DNA of 54,386 bases from an uncultured Schlesneria sp. (GTDB lineage Bacteria > Planctomycetota > Planctomycetia > Planctomycetales > Planctomycetaceae), in assembly GCA_903899985.1 (NCBI GenBank), contig CAIULL010000111.1:1-54386 (forward strand), given 5' to 3'. The number at the start of each line of letters is the position of its first letter. Position 1 is the stretch's first letter. Position numbers and translations under genes: made by a program. Below, piece after piece: positions 36,101 through 45,532 of this stretch. The notes beneath the pieces are model-generated. The model searched no databases and was not told the origin of the DNA. It saw nothing but the letters and a program-made list of their open reading frames with translations.

Positions 36101-39100
36101 ATCTCGTCATTCGGCCCGATACTCATCCCGTTCGGGTTGCGAAAACCCGTGGCAAACACATCCAGCTTTGATCCGTCGTGCGACACTCGTAATAACGATC
36201 CATCATGTCGAATGGCTGAATCACAGTTCCCTTTGACGTAGTAAAAATTTCCGGCGCGATCGGTCTCCAGGCACGTGACATATTCGTGCCCATTCAGCGA
36301 CACCTCGGCATCGTTATTAAAATTCTCGTAGAAGTCTGCTTCCCCATCGTTGTCAAAATCGTGCAGTCGAGTGATCTGGTCGCGGCCGACGACAAACAAC
36401 TGGCTTCGATTTGTCGGCTTACCAGATGGATCACGTTCCGGCAGAACTTTCACGCCAAGCGGTTGAAAGAGACCTGTTGCGTAGCGACGCCACGTGATTC
36501 GTTCGAGTTTCTCATCAATCCCATCCACCAGCCAGACATCTCCGTGCAGCGTACTGATGAAGGCTTTGCCATCGGGAAGAAAGTCATGGCCACCACAAAA
36601 CATCAGCGCGCGAAACGGGTTTTCGAACGGCAGATTAATCGTATCGACAACGTAGGGCGCGTTATTCTTTGCCACTTCCCCGGTCGTGACCAGTGGTTCA
36701 CCCCAGATCCTGGGCCCGGGTGTTGTCAGTCCCCGCAGATCTTCCGCTGCCGGCGAAACGGCGACTAATTTTTCAAAGGCGGTTTCGTCGGTCCCTGGCG
36801 AGGCAATCAACAGCTTGACGGTGACTGGCTCGGCATGAGCCGGCACAACCAGTTTGTGGCACTGTTCCGGCCCCTGTTGCAGCGTTGCCGTGCCAGGCTT
36901 CGCGACCAGTCGGACACGTGCCTTGGCATCTGCGACCAGCATCGACAGTGTCGTCGTTGACGGCTCGACAACAATCGTCCGAGTTAATGCCCTGACACCA
37001 TTCGATTCTTCTGTCCAGGGTGACTCCAGCACGACGGTTGGCGGCTGCGGTCTGGCACCCGCTGGATCGGATGAACCGACGGTAAACTTGAGCACCACTC
37101 GCTGGCCATGTCGGTAGAGCCCTTCGTAATGAGCTTCGCTTTTCGGCAACGAGCCAAACCGATGTGCTTCCCGGTGATTGGTGAACTGATCGCTGCGGGA
37201 CCAGCCAGCAAGGATCGGCGTGGTAAAGGTCACGTCCCCGTCGATTCGAGGAGGGACGATGATGCCAAACCGAGCGGCGTCGAATTTGAGAAAACCGGTC
37301 CAGCCTGCGGAGGCTCGCATCTGTTCGGTGTCATAGCAGATGGCATGAGTTCGACCGGGACCCATTCGTACGACAATCCCTTTGTAAATGGTCCCACCGG
37401 GGCCGACGATTGATCCGCTGAAGAAGGGACCCGTATCCATCTGAGCCAGTCGGTTATCGCGAGAATCTTCCTCTGTCCAGCGAAACCCCAGCGCGTCCTC
37501 ACCCCAATGCCCTTCGATTCTCCCTGGTTTCGCGGCGAGGTTACTCGCATTCGGGGCAACCTGGGTTAACTGAGCGTCATTTTTCCCGGTCGCATCTTTG
37601 AACTTTTTCTGCTCGATCAATTCATCAAAGTGCCACAAACCCAGCGTTTGTTCATCAACGTCAAACGGCTTGGACAAACCTGGATCGAACTCACGGATAC
37701 CCTTTGAGATTCGCACCTCGTCAATCAGCCCTGTATGACCAGCCGCTTTGTCGACAAGACTGGCAATGGCCAGATCCCCCGGGGCGGTCTTCATCTCCGT
37801 CCGTTGGCAGGCCTGGTTGGCGACAGGCTGGCCATCGACATACAGCCGAATCCGGTTTGGCTCCAGAACCATCCCTACATGATGCCAGCGGCCATCGCAG
37901 ATCATGGCGGTCGAATGGCAATGATCCGGCGTGAATCCCGGTGTATAGACCGTGAAATTTCCGGTCCCTGCCATCGTGAACAGTTCCCAGTGCGTTCCCG
38001 AGGATTTCAATTCGCTGGCAACCAGAATGTTGTAGGGACCTTTGTCAGAGAGCTTCGTCCAGCATTCCACGGTGAGGGGAAACTGGTGAAACTCATCGCG
38101 TCCTTTGATAAACGCTCCTCCAGCCCGTCCATCGATCGCCTGACCAAATTTTCCACCGACCAATCGCAGCACGTTCGCAGTAGGTGCGGCTGCCGTGGTC
38201 GCGGCCTGTGCCACAGGAACAGGAGTTCTCGTTTTCGGCTTGGCCGCCGCAGGCTTGCCGTTCAGTTGAGGCAACAACCAGTCAAGACCATCCAGGTTAT
38301 CGTGCAATCGTTCTTCGGCATCATCCAATGTATGTCCGAGAATTCCGATCGGGCCCGTATAGCCGCTGTCACGCACAACCTTCAGCAGTTTCAGGTCGAG
38401 GTCACCCTGTCCCAACTGGAGGATCTTCTGACCTTTCCGGTCCCCTTCTTTAACCATCCCGTTCAGATTCAGCGTATACAGGTACGGTTTCATCGTTTTC
38501 AACAGCTCTGGAAAACGATCAAGGTGATCATGACCATGGTGCTGATTATAGACGATGCCAACGTCAGTTCGATTCAGCTCCTTGATGATCGCAATCTGAT
38601 TTTCCGGTTCACCAAACCAGCCGCCGTGATTGTACAAGGCGACCTTGCAGCCGACTTTGGCGGCGGCCTCGGCGATCGGGCGAATGCGAGCCGCCTCGGC
38701 GATGACTCGCTGCTTCTGTTCCTGTTCTGACTTTGTCGGCTCGCCACCGCCAGTGACCCAAAGCTGTGGAGTCACTTGATGCTTTGCAAAGACCGCGAGC
38801 GTCGCCTTGGCTTCGTCGTTGAGAACCGTTGGGAACCACCAGGCGGTCAGTTCAATATCATGCCGCTTTAAAGCTTCGATCTCGGCATCAAACGTCGGGA
38901 TATGTTCGGCTCGATAGTCATAGGCAAACTTAGAAAAGCCCAGCTTCTCCAGCATCGCCGCCCGGTCTTCCGGGCCACGTTTCTTCGAGTCGAAAGGAAC
39001 AATGCACCAGGCGACCAGATTCTTGCGTTCAAACAGACCAGAGGAGTCAGGTTCTGCGGAGAGAAGCGAGCTTCCCAGGCCGGCAAGAATTGTCGCGCAC

Positions 39101-39135
39101 AAAATCCCTGACAGGACGCGATGGATCATCGTCAA
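33169..39135 (-). CDS. Giant secreted fusion: TIM barrel, LamG, propeller, PA14-like, five haem sites
   Basis: A 1988-residue exported protein. After a signal peptide (about 1-27) come a sugar-phosphate isomerase/epimerase-like TIM barrel (about 28-300; ALYNHGGWFGEPEN, YNQHHGHDHLDRFPELL), a LamG/concanavalin-like domain (about 325-520; WHHVGMVLEPNRIRLYVDG), a DUF6797-like region (about 545-800) and a PVC-type beta-propeller (about 830-1190; GFRNPNGMSIGPNDEI). A PA14-like domain (about 1315-1455) and a haem region follow. Five CxxCH motifs occur: CARCH near 1485, CIACH near 1598, CNHCH near 1695, CTACH near 1779 and CRQCH near 1893. Propeller-cytochrome proteins of this group are thought to oxidise sugars in the periplasm; the TIM barrel could act on the same substrate. 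No frameshift was noticed. Flanks are gene-free, so it is probably monocistronic. Confidence 0.85.
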   Translation of the reverse strand: MTMIHRVLSGILCATILAGLGSSLLSAEPDSSGLFERKNLVAWCIVPFDSKKRGPEDRAAMLEKLGFSKFAYDYRAEHIPTFDAEIEALKRHDIELTAWWFPTVLNDEAKATLAVFAKHQVTPQLWVTGGGEPTKSEQEQKQRVIAEAARIRPIAEAAAKVGCKVALYNHGGWFGEPENQIAIIKELNRTDVGIVYNQHHGHDHLDRFPELLKTMKPYLYTLNLNGMVKEGDRKGQKILQLGQGDLDLKLLKVVRDSGYTGPIGILGHTLDDAEERLHDNLDGLDWLLPQLNGKPAAAKPKTRTPVPVAQAATTAAAPTANVLRLVGGKFGQAIDGRAGGAFIKGRDEFHQFPLTVECWTKLSDKGPYNILVASELKSSGTHWELFTMAGTGNFTVYTPGFTPDHCHSTAMICDGRWHHVGMVLEPNRIRLYVDGQPVANQACQRTEMKTAPGDLAIASLVDKAAGHTGLIDEVRISKGIREFDPGLSKPFDVDEQTLGLWHFDELIEQKKFKDATGKNDAQLTQVAPNASNLAAKPGRIEGHWGEDALGFRWTEEDSRDNRLAQMDTGPFFSGSIVGPGGTIYKGIVVRMGPGRTHAICYDTEQMRASAGWTGFLKFDAARFGIIVPPRIDGDVTFTTPILAGWSRSDQFTNHREAHRFGSLPKSEAHYEGLYRHGQRVVLKFTVGSSDPAGARPQPPTVVLESPWTEESNGVRALTRTIVVEPSTTTLSMLVADAKARVRLVAKPGTATLQQGPEQCHKLVVPAHAEPVTVKLLIASPGTDETAFEKLVAVSPAAEDLRGLTTPGPRIWGEPLVTTGEVAKNNAPYVVDTINLPFENPFRALMFCGGHDFLPDGKAFISTLHGDVWLVDGIDEKLERITWRRYATGLFQPLGVKVLPERDPSGKPTNRSQLFVVGRDQITRLHDFDNDGEADFYENFNNDAEVSLNGHEYVTCLETDRAGNFYYVKGNCDSAIRHDGSLLRVSHDGSKLDVFATGFRNPNGMSIGPNDEITVAPQEGEWTPGSAVFDVHQGGFYGYFPSHHRTTPPTDFERPFCWFPRLADNSCGGQIWVDSDRWGPLSKQLLHLSYGQCKLRLLLQEQIPAETRASSTADVAQTKFGPTMNGGSTEFPIRFASGVHRGRFRANDGQLYVTGLKGWVTSAVNDGCFQRVRYTGQGIDLVVKMKTYQNGIALTFTRPLDRDEAENPDNYELEAWNYKWSAQYGSPDLRPSAPGQIGRDSVEPKSVTLLSDNRTVFLELPDLKPVDQFGISCTLRSAQGSVIEQTAYLTLNAIPKEIMSEDQLHRPKRDAARSALLARLAPGVTLTIPLFDHPTTSRFMAWTSYWVGKESPEEVVATGFLKVPFSGEYRFSASAETDAVFEINDNKFTLIGTPARRTNEGTSTSIIKHNRDDDVVVRLRKGITPIRVRHLAKVDDHRFRLMWETDRFPRELVPAAMLFHDPLTNDKSEVDEPYFAGRALFSNHQCARCHIGQDPLRPFDKTELVRHEYQIESFRHAPRLDGIGSRLQPDWLASWLRNPTHLRAEATMPSLLESPDNSSLSDLVAYMGSLRGPHEVPGNSADASEIRLEKGAELFERLGCIACHTFAAKETHPEWNRLSLHFVKSKFLPGQLTRFLQEPHRHHHGSRMPDFRLSEAEAAALADYLNEHAKGAVEHVVGLGSGDVQRGQKLFKELRCNHCHQLAEKGELALPDVAPVNVVPVPRLGCLADDTARSEKSPKFAFSDADRQALANFISTYYGKASIPHAGPSSRINHALKVLRCTACHARDGESARWPEIVAEEGSGKLPESVPQLTWVGEKLQGPWITKLMKGEIRHKTRPWMTARMPGFPVYADFLVPELPQEHGLEFQETIPTMFDDKLVESGRQLTLRDGGLDCRQCHAVGNEKPRGDAATQIALGINFAFARDRLRPEFAMRQMFDPPRYDVGSRMPRFAPDLQTTAVKKIEGGNAKKQFEAIKQYLWSLKAEVSED

Positions 39136-39230
39136 ATTCTCCGCAAGTGTCGTTCGATGGATAACGCAATGTTACAGATCGAAGACCCTGCCGCCAAAGG
39201 CACAGAGAACTTGAATTCAAGAAACGGGAA

Positions 39231-40802
39231 TCAATTCGCTGCCGGCACCGGTGGAATCACAACCTCTTCTTCCACGGTTTCGTTTGGCAGATACAGGATT
39301 TCCTGTGGAGGCCCGGATCGATTGAGGCCACCACCGAGTGCCTGATAAGCGTTGACGATCGCGGACAGTTGTCCCTGTTTCGTATCGATCAGGTCCAACC
39401 GGGCCTGGTTGAGGTCACGCTGAACCAGCAGAACTTCCAGGTAGTCAAATCGGGCGGCGTTATACAGCTTGATCGCGTTATCGATGGCTGACTCAAGCGA
39501 TTTCACCTGCTGTTTCTTCAGCTCGACACTTTGACCGTAGTTTTCGACCTTGTTTGTCAGGTTAATCACTTCGGTGAAAGCGTTCAGGATCGTACGCTGA
39601 TAATTGACCAGACTCTGGATCTGCTTGGCGTTTGCACTCATATAGTCGGCCCGGATTGCAAACCGGTTGATCACCGGTGCTGTCAGGTCACCCGCAATAT
39701 TGTAAATCAAGGATTCGGGTGTCAGCAGCAGATACCGGGTATTGAAGGCGTCGTAACCCACGCCAGCGGTAATAAAGAGCTGAGGATAGAACCGGGCTCG
39801 GGCGACTTTGACTTCAAGTCCGGCCGCCTCAAGCTCACGCTCGGCCTGGCGGATGTCGGTCCGGTTCAGCAGCAACTGTGACGGAAACCCGACCTTCAGC
39901 GTGTGCAGGTTCAGATCGAGGAATTCCTTGGAGGGACGTGGAATCGGTTGTGGATAGCGACCGGCGAGAAAGTTGATCCGGTTTTCGGTCTCAATGATCT
40001 GTTGTTTGATCAGCAGCTTATCCCCTTGAAACCTGCGAACGTCCGCCTGGAAACGTTGAACGGGAAACTCACTGTCGCGGCCAAATTCCTTCTTCGACTT
40101 TGACATCGAAAGGCTTCTTTCCTGAAGCTCAATCGTCATATCCAAAGTCTCAAGCCGCTTATCAAGTGCTAAAAGCAGATAGTATTTCTCTGCAATTTCT
40201 GCGACGAGGCGAGTCACCGTATAGTTCCGACCTTCGGTGGTCCCCAGGTAGCGCAGCGTTGCCGCGTCCCGGGCATTGCGTAACTGTCTCCAGATGTCGA
40301 TCTGCCACGAGACTTCGCCTGCGATCAGGAAGTTCGGCAGTGGTTGGGGGAACGTTGTCCCGGAAGGATTATAGAGCTGCTGTTCGCCGGCGCCCAACGG
40401 AGAGTAGTCGCTGGACTTTGTCAGACTTGCACCCGACACGAAATTCAGGAAGGGAAGGTAAGCACCTCGCCGCTTCAGAATCTCGTTCTGAGCGATTTGA
40501 ATTTCCTGGTTCAGGATTTTCAGTTCCTGGTTATTGATGAGCGCTTCATCGATCAGGCTCACAATCACCGGATTATCGAAAAACTCGTCGACCGAAACAC
40601 ACGCAGAGTTCTCGTCGACCGGATCCGTGCTTTCCACACTTGCCGGCGCGTTGTAGCGGTCGGGTGTCTCGTGTGCCGGTTCTGGTTGCTGCAGTTGTGG
40701 AATTCGGCAGCCGGGAATAACAAGGACCAGACTTGCAACGATCGTTGTTGTAAGAATGAGGTTCCGAAACAGGGGGGCCGTCGATGTCGTTAATCGGTTC
40801 AT
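39231..40802 (-). CDS. RND efflux outer-membrane factor (TolC/NodT family lipoprotein)
   Basis: A 523-residue outer-membrane channel protein. A lipoprotein signal (MNRLTTSTAPLFRNLILT...VIPGC) gives a lipidated Cys at about 31. Two OEP repeats follow (about 90-290 and 295-500) with the typical NQELKILNQEIQIAQNEILKRRGAYLPFLN and ARARFYPQLFITAGVGYDAF segments. The ATG at 40802 starts the lipoprotein signal and has AAGGA upstream; the frame is open for 70 codons further. It completes a tripartite pump with the permease and adaptor upstream, but 1.4 kb containing a transposase remnant now separates it from them. Confidence 0.88.
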   Translation of the reverse strand: MNRLTTSTAPLFRNLILTTTIVASLVLVIPGCRIPQLQQPEPAHETPDRYNAPASVESTDPVDENSACVSVDEFFDNPVIVSLIDEALINNQELKILNQEIQIAQNEILKRRGAYLPFLNFVSGASLTKSSDYSPLGAGEQQLYNPSGTTFPQPLPNFLIAGEVSWQIDIWRQLRNARDAATLRYLGTTEGRNYTVTRLVAEIAEKYYLLLALDKRLETLDMTIELQERSLSMSKSKKEFGRDSEFPVQRFQADVRRFQGDKLLIKQQIIETENRINFLAGRYPQPIPRPSKEFLDLNLHTLKVGFPSQLLLNRTDIRQAERELEAAGLEVKVARARFYPQLFITAGVGYDAFNTRYLLLTPESLIYNIAGDLTAPVINRFAIRADYMSANAKQIQSLVNYQRTILNAFTEVINLTNKVENYGQSVELKKQQVKSLESAIDNAIKLYNAARFDYLEVLLVQRDLNQARLDLIDTKQGQLSAIVNAYQALGGGLNRSGPPQEILYLPNETVEEEVVIPPVPAAN

Positions 40803-41392
40803 CAGACTCATCCTTGAGCAATATTCCATTCTCGGCAATCCTGCCGACGTCGTGGTCAAGGCCGGGAAATCGTCGTCCCGATCAAGGAGTTCCTTGACGA
40901 ACCTGAGAATTCTGAACTTGCTGAAAGTACCGGTCGTATCGATTGCACCGGTCTCTGAGCGAGGTCCGTCATTCCATTCGCAAGACATGCGAAAATCAGT
41001 TCGTTCCTTCACACAGGCAATAGGGTCGGCTGACGGTTCGTCCGCTGATCAGCGTTTCGCCTTCCAGATCACGGGATAACTGTTTGTGACAGACCGGTTG
41101 GCGGAATATCCGTTACATCTTCGTTCCCAACGACCGGATGGTGCTGTCGACAGGGTGTACTCGGGCAATCTGACGATGTCGCTGGAGTGCATCTCGCGAC
41201 GATCAGCGTGATAAAAGGGCGCTGAATGCCAGCCACAAACGGGCGCTTTGATGGCTGGTATACGGAGTGTTGGCCCCATCGTTCGCCGACAGGCGCATTC
41301 GTACCAGCCACGCTGTGCTTCCAGGATCTTAAGCTTCGATTTGATCTTCCAAACGGCCACGTTGTAACGCACGCATGATGGCGTCGGTCCAT
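40803..41392. other. Non-coding stretch between the outer-membrane factor gene and the IstA remnant
   Basis: About 590 bp. Two short minus-strand open frames near 41049-41392 do not continue the IstA sequence and have no family features. The part nearest 40802 is the leader of the outer-membrane factor gene. Confidence 0.45.
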
Positions 41393-41824
41393 CTAGCGAA
41401 TAGTGTTTGCTGGAGTTGACGGTGCAACGATTGCTGCTGTGGACGAGTCTCTTTTTTCGGCCTGGAGCTTAGCCACAAATCTTCTGACGCTGTAGTAGCG
41501 AGCTTTGAAACCTTGCTCGCTCACGAGAAATTGAAAAATCTGTTGCGCGGTCAATCCTTGATTGACTCTTTCGATAATCAGTTCGCGAAATGGTTCGCAG
41601 CGGCTCCGCGTCCCCGTTCGTTTCGTCGAACTGCGCGAGATCGCCGTGTCGACGATGTCCGACTCTCCATCGACCTTCGGAGTCTGAATTTCACGCTTGC
41701 CGAGATACTTGCTGACCGTCTCACGGTTGACCCCCAGACGCCGCGAAATTTCGCGGATCGAGATTCCGGCACGGCGAAGCTCCAGAATGTTTGCGACGAC
41801 GATTGGCGTCAATGAGGTTGCCAT
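41393..41824 (-). pseudogene. Truncated IS21-type transposase (IstA N-terminus)
   Basis: 143 residues matching only the N-terminal part of IS21 IstA. A helix-turn-helix (ELRRAGISIREISRRLGVNRETVSKYLG) is followed by the region SRCEPFRELIIERVNQGLTAQQIF...YYSVRRFVAKLQ. Full IstA is about 500 residues and continues with a catalytic DDE core. Here the frame stops 18 residues after this block with no continuation in other phases and no istB. The ATG at 41824 is the family-like start; the open frame extends further upstream through the hairpin cluster. No terminal repeats were found. A stand-alone DNA-binding protein is the alternative to a dead transposase. Confidence 0.65.
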
Positions 41825-42184
41825 TTTGGAAATTCGCCAAAGCACGAATGCAATGTGAAGTCGTAAGTTTCGGGTTTTGTGCCATAGCATGAGACTTCTT
41901 CCAAAGTCCCCTTCTCGCCTTGCGAGAAGAAAGCCGAATTGCCGCTGGCCATGTGATCCATCGGGGCTTTCAAGTGCCATCACAGGTCTGCTGCAATTCG
42001 GCGGTCGTCTCGCGGAGCGAGACGGCGACATGAGTCCGAGGCAAAGCCTCGCTGGAGTCATCGAAGACGCAGCTACGACTCTTCCGTGGAAGCCTTCGAA
42101 GAGCACTGGGTGACCGAAGAGGGTCATCCAGCAGCACCTTTAAACTTGTATTCTGGTCAGAGCATTAAGCGTGATGCCGGTTTG
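41825..42184. other. Dense hairpin cluster downstream of the RND permease gene
   Basis: No gene. Within 41911-42126 there are at least five near-perfect short hairpins: 41911-41929, 42007-42023, 42038-42050, 42081-42092 and 42111-42126. In addition, GCCGAATTGC (41933-41942) is complementary to GCAATTCGGC (41993-42002) and encloses a further pairing. The layout looks like a folded RNA or the end of a mobile element rather than random sequence. Confidence 0.6.
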
Positions 42185-45100
42185 CTAATGTTCTGCGGCA
42201 TGATGTCCTACGGAGTGATTTTCAGCCCTTTCGCTCAGTGGCGTCTCATGCTCGTCCTGGATGAATTTACCACTCTTGCTGACAATCACTGCGAACAAGT
42301 AATACAGGCCGGGAATCAGCAAGACCCCGATCACTGTTCCCAACAGCATTCCGCCAACGGCCGTGGCTCCAATTGTGCGGTTGGCGATCGCCCCAGGTCC
42401 GGAGGCCCTTAGCAGCGGAATCAGACCGGCGATGAAGGCGAATGAGGTCATCAGAATCGGCCGGAATCGCAACTTTCCACCTTCGATACCCGCTTCCTTG
42501 ATGCTGATCCCTTCCTGGTTCCGTTGCACGGCAAATTCGACGATCAGAATGGCGTTCTTACCCAACAGACCGACCAGCATGACCAGACCAATCTGGCAGT
42601 AGACGTCGTTGGCCAGACCCATGGCCTGCAGCAGGAAAAATGATCCGAAAATCCCCACCGGCAGCGACAGGATCACCGCCAGCGGCAGGATGAAACTCTC
42701 ATACTGTGCCACCAGCACCAGATAAACGAAGATCACGACGATCAAAAAGATGATGATCGCTTCGTTCCCTTTGCCCGCCTCGTCATAGGCGAGAGCTTCC
42801 CAGCCGAGACCATAACCACGCGGCAACGTTTCTTTCGCGACCTCTTTGATCGCCGCGATCGCTTCACCGCTGCTGTAGCCAGCCGCGGGTGAAAGCTGAA
42901 TGGGTGCCGAAGGATACAAGTTGTAGCGGTTGATCTCGTTCAAGCCCTGTTGTTTTTTCAGCGACATGAACGATGAGTAAGGGACCATGTCCCCTTTGTC
43001 GTTCTTGACGAACAGATTGTCGAAATCCTCGGGATACCGACGGAACTCGGGCAAGGCCTGAACAAACACCTTGTAAAACTGGTTGAAGCGGACGAAGCCT
43101 TGCTCCCAGGTGCTTCCGACGACGATCGACAGGTTGTCCATTGCGTCCTTGATCGATACTCCTTTTTGCATGGCCACGTCGTTATTGATGACCAGCTCGT
43201 ACTGCGGATAGTTGCTGGCAAAAAAGGTGAAGATACTTTTCAGTTCCTTGCGTTTATCCAGGGCCGCCAGGAACTTGTCCGTTTCTTCTCCCAGCCGCTT
43301 GTAGTTCATCGTGTTCGTTTTATCCAAAACACGGAACGAGACCCCACCCGCCGCGCCGAAGCCGGGAACAGCCGGAGGCTCGAAGAACTCGAGCTTCACG
43401 TTGCTCATTTTTTTGCCTTCTCGCTCCAGCTCTTCAATGATCTCTTTCGAGGTCAATTTGCGCTCGGACCAGGGCTTCAGGTTGATCAGGCAAGTCCCTG
43501 CGTTGGAGCCTCGTCCTTCTGTGAGAACCTCATAACCGGCCAGAGCGGAAACCGAGTTGACTCCATCGATCGACTTCGCAATCTTCTGCAGTTCTTCCGA
43601 TTTCGAGTTCGTGTATTCAAGCGTCGAGCCTGGTGGCGTCTGAAGAATCCCGTAGATCATCCCCTGGTCTTCAAGCGGGATGAAGCCGGCGGGAAGATGC
43701 GTGTTCACGAGGACGACGCCCGCGATAAAAATACCAATCGCCACCAGGGTGAAGACAGGTTGCGCCACGATCGGACGCAGAAACGCCGCGAATGCGAGCG
43801 TCACCTTTTCCACGCCGCGGTCGAACGTTTTCCGGATGAACGGCAAGATATTCAGCAACAGACCAGGCCAGCCCCAGAGATGATAGATGAGATAGTTCAG
43901 CAGGATCGCGACCGCCCCACCCCCGATGACCATCGCCATGAAACCTAACCATCCGCGCTTTTCCCCGTGGGCTCCGTGGGGCTTGAGAATCATCGCGCAG
44001 AGAACCGGAGTCAGCGTCAGGGCCACGACCCCCGAGAGCACGATCGACGTCGCCATCGTGATACCGAACTGGCGGTAGAACTGACCCACCGGGCCGGGGA
44101 TGAAGGTCACGGGAACGAACACGGCGGTCATCACGAGGGTGATGGCGATAATCGCACCGCTGATCTCGTTAATGACCTCCTTGGTCGCCAGATAGGGCGA
44201 AAGGTGCTTTTCTGCCATCTTGGCGTGCACCGCCTCCACCACCACGATCGCGTCGTCCACCACCACGCCGATTGCCAGCACCAGCGCGAACAGGGTGATC
44301 AGATTGATGGACAGACCCAGCATCTGCATGAAGAAGAAGGCTCCGATCAGCGAGACCGGCACTGCCAGTGTCGGGATCAGCGTGGAGCGCAGGTCACCGA
44401 GGAACATATAGACCACGATCGAGACCAGCACGAAGGCCTCCAGCAACGTGTGAAGCACCTGCTCGATCGACGCCTCCAGGAAGGTCGAGACGTCGTAGCT
44501 GACTTCAAATTTCATCCCGGGAGGAAATGATTCCTGCAACTCATGAAGTTGCTCTTTCACTTCTTCGATCACTGTCGTGGCGTTCGTGCCGGGAATCTGT
44601 TTCAAAACGATGGCCGCCGAAGGGTTGCCGTCGATGTTGGAGTAAATATTGTAATAGGAAGGACCCAGCTCGACCTGGGCAACATCCTTCAGACGCAGGA
44701 TTTCTCCGTCAGGATTTGCCTTGAGAATAATGTTTTCGTACTGCTCGGGCTTGTTGTAACGTCCGACCCACGTCAGCACGTATTCGACGGTTTGCGAAGT
44801 TCGACCCGTGGCCTGACCGAGCCGCCCGGGGGAACCGATCATGCTTTGTTCCGAGACAGCCTTCATGACCTCGTCGGCGGAAAGGTTGTAAGCTCGCATT
44901 CGCTCGAGATTCAGCCAGACGCGCATGGCCATCGCACGGCTACCGAGGATATTGGCGCTACCGATCCCCCGGACCCGCTTGATTTCGGGGACAACGTTCA
45001 CGAACGCGTAGTTGTAAAGGAAATCCTGATTGTGGCCCGGATCGGTGCTGTAGAGGTTCACATACATCAACATACTGGTCATGGACTGAAGAACGACGAT

Positions 45101-45478
45101 CCCCTCACGTTCCACGATGTCCGGCAACCGTTGCTTCACGGTCTGAATTCGATTCTGCACGTTCAGCACGGCGACGTTCGGGTCGGTTCCCGGGTGGAAA
45201 ACGATCAGGATCTGCGCCTCACCGGCACTGGTACCGGCAGAGACCATGTAACGCATGTCCTGGACGCCGTTGATCGCCTGTTCGAGGATCACCAGCACCG
45301 AGTCGACGAGCACGTTCGCGCTGGCACCGGGAAACGAGACGTTCACCACGACGCTCGGCGGTGCGACGTTCGGGAACTGCGAGACCGGGAGTGTCGCGAT
45401 CGACAGGCCTCCCAGGAATAAAATGATGATCGAAATGACGATCGCCAGCGCCGGCCTGTGGAGAAATCGTGAGAACAT
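42185..45478 (-). CDS. RND multidrug efflux permease (AcrB/HAE1 type)
   Basis: A 1097-residue inner-membrane proton-driven exporter. The N-terminus MFSRFLHRPALAIVISIIILFLGGL is the first transmembrane helix; after the first porter region comes the helix bundle with GVVVDDAIVVVEAV (about 400-415), whose two Asp form the proton relay. Loop motifs GTNATTVIEEV and VPVTFIPGPVGQFYRQFG, and the second bundle (GLLGKNAILIVEFA), are as in AcrB. A longer-than-usual central cytosolic segment (about 495-555, GEKRGWLGFMAMVIGGGAVAILLNYLIYHLWGW) appears to add a membrane segment. It follows the adaptor gene after 54 bp and should pump hydrophobic compounds. Confidence 0.95.
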   Translation of the reverse strand: MFSRFLHRPALAIVISIIILFLGGLSIATLPVSQFPNVAPPSVVVNVSFPGASANVLVDSVLVILEQAINGVQDMRYMVSAGTSAGEAQILIVFHPGTDPNVAVLNVQNRIQTVKQRLPDIVEREGIVVLQSMTSMLMYVNLYSTDPGHNQDFLYNYAFVNVVPEIKRVRGIGSANILGSRAMAMRVWLNLERMRAYNLSADEVMKAVSEQSMIGSPGRLGQATGRTSQTVEYVLTWVGRYNKPEQYENIILKANPDGEILRLKDVAQVELGPSYYNIYSNIDGNPSAAIVLKQIPGTNATTVIEEVKEQLHELQESFPPGMKFEVSYDVSTFLEASIEQVLHTLLEAFVLVSIVVYMFLGDLRSTLIPTLAVPVSLIGAFFFMQMLGLSINLITLFALVLAIGVVVDDAIVVVEAVHAKMAEKHLSPYLATKEVINEISGAIIAITLVMTAVFVPVTFIPGPVGQFYRQFGITMATSIVLSGVVALTLTPVLCAMILKPHGAHGEKRGWLGFMAMVIGGGAVAILLNYLIYHLWGWPGLLLNILPFIRKTFDRGVEKVTLAFAAFLRPIVAQPVFTLVAIGIFIAGVVLVNTHLPAGFIPLEDQGMIYGILQTPPGSTLEYTNSKSEELQKIAKSIDGVNSVSALAGYEVLTEGRGSNAGTCLINLKPWSERKLTSKEIIEELEREGKKMSNVKLEFFEPPAVPGFGAAGGVSFRVLDKTNTMNYKRLGEETDKFLAALDKRKELKSIFTFFASNYPQYELVINNDVAMQKGVSIKDAMDNLSIVVGSTWEQGFVRFNQFYKVFVQALPEFRRYPEDFDNLFVKNDKGDMVPYSSFMSLKKQQGLNEINRYNLYPSAPIQLSPAAGYSSGEAIAAIKEVAKETLPRGYGLGWEALAYDEAGKGNEAIIIFLIVVIFVYLVLVAQYESFILPLAVILSLPVGIFGSFFLLQAMGLANDVYCQIGLVMLVGLLGKNAILIVEFAVQRNQEGISIKEAGIEGGKLRFRPILMTSFAFIAGLIPLLRASGPGAIANRTIGATAVGGMLLGTVIGVLLIPGLYYLFAVIVSKSGKFIQDEHETPLSERAENHSVGHHAAEH

Positions 45479-45532
45479 ATTTTTAAGAGAATCCTGGTGG
45501 TACCCGTTGCGTCCGTGCGGTCAGGGCGATTG

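Noticed and set aside
37735-38730. 331-codon plus-strand open frame opposite the haem fusion gene
   Set aside because: Antisense shadow within the TIM barrel and LamG region.
41049-41392. Possible continuation of IstA after a frameshift
   Set aside because: Neither open frame contains the expected IstA catalytic-region segments.
43100-45421. Two long plus-strand open frames opposite the RND permease
   Set aside because: Their products are Arg/His/Asp-rich without hydrophobic structure, typical of antisense readings.
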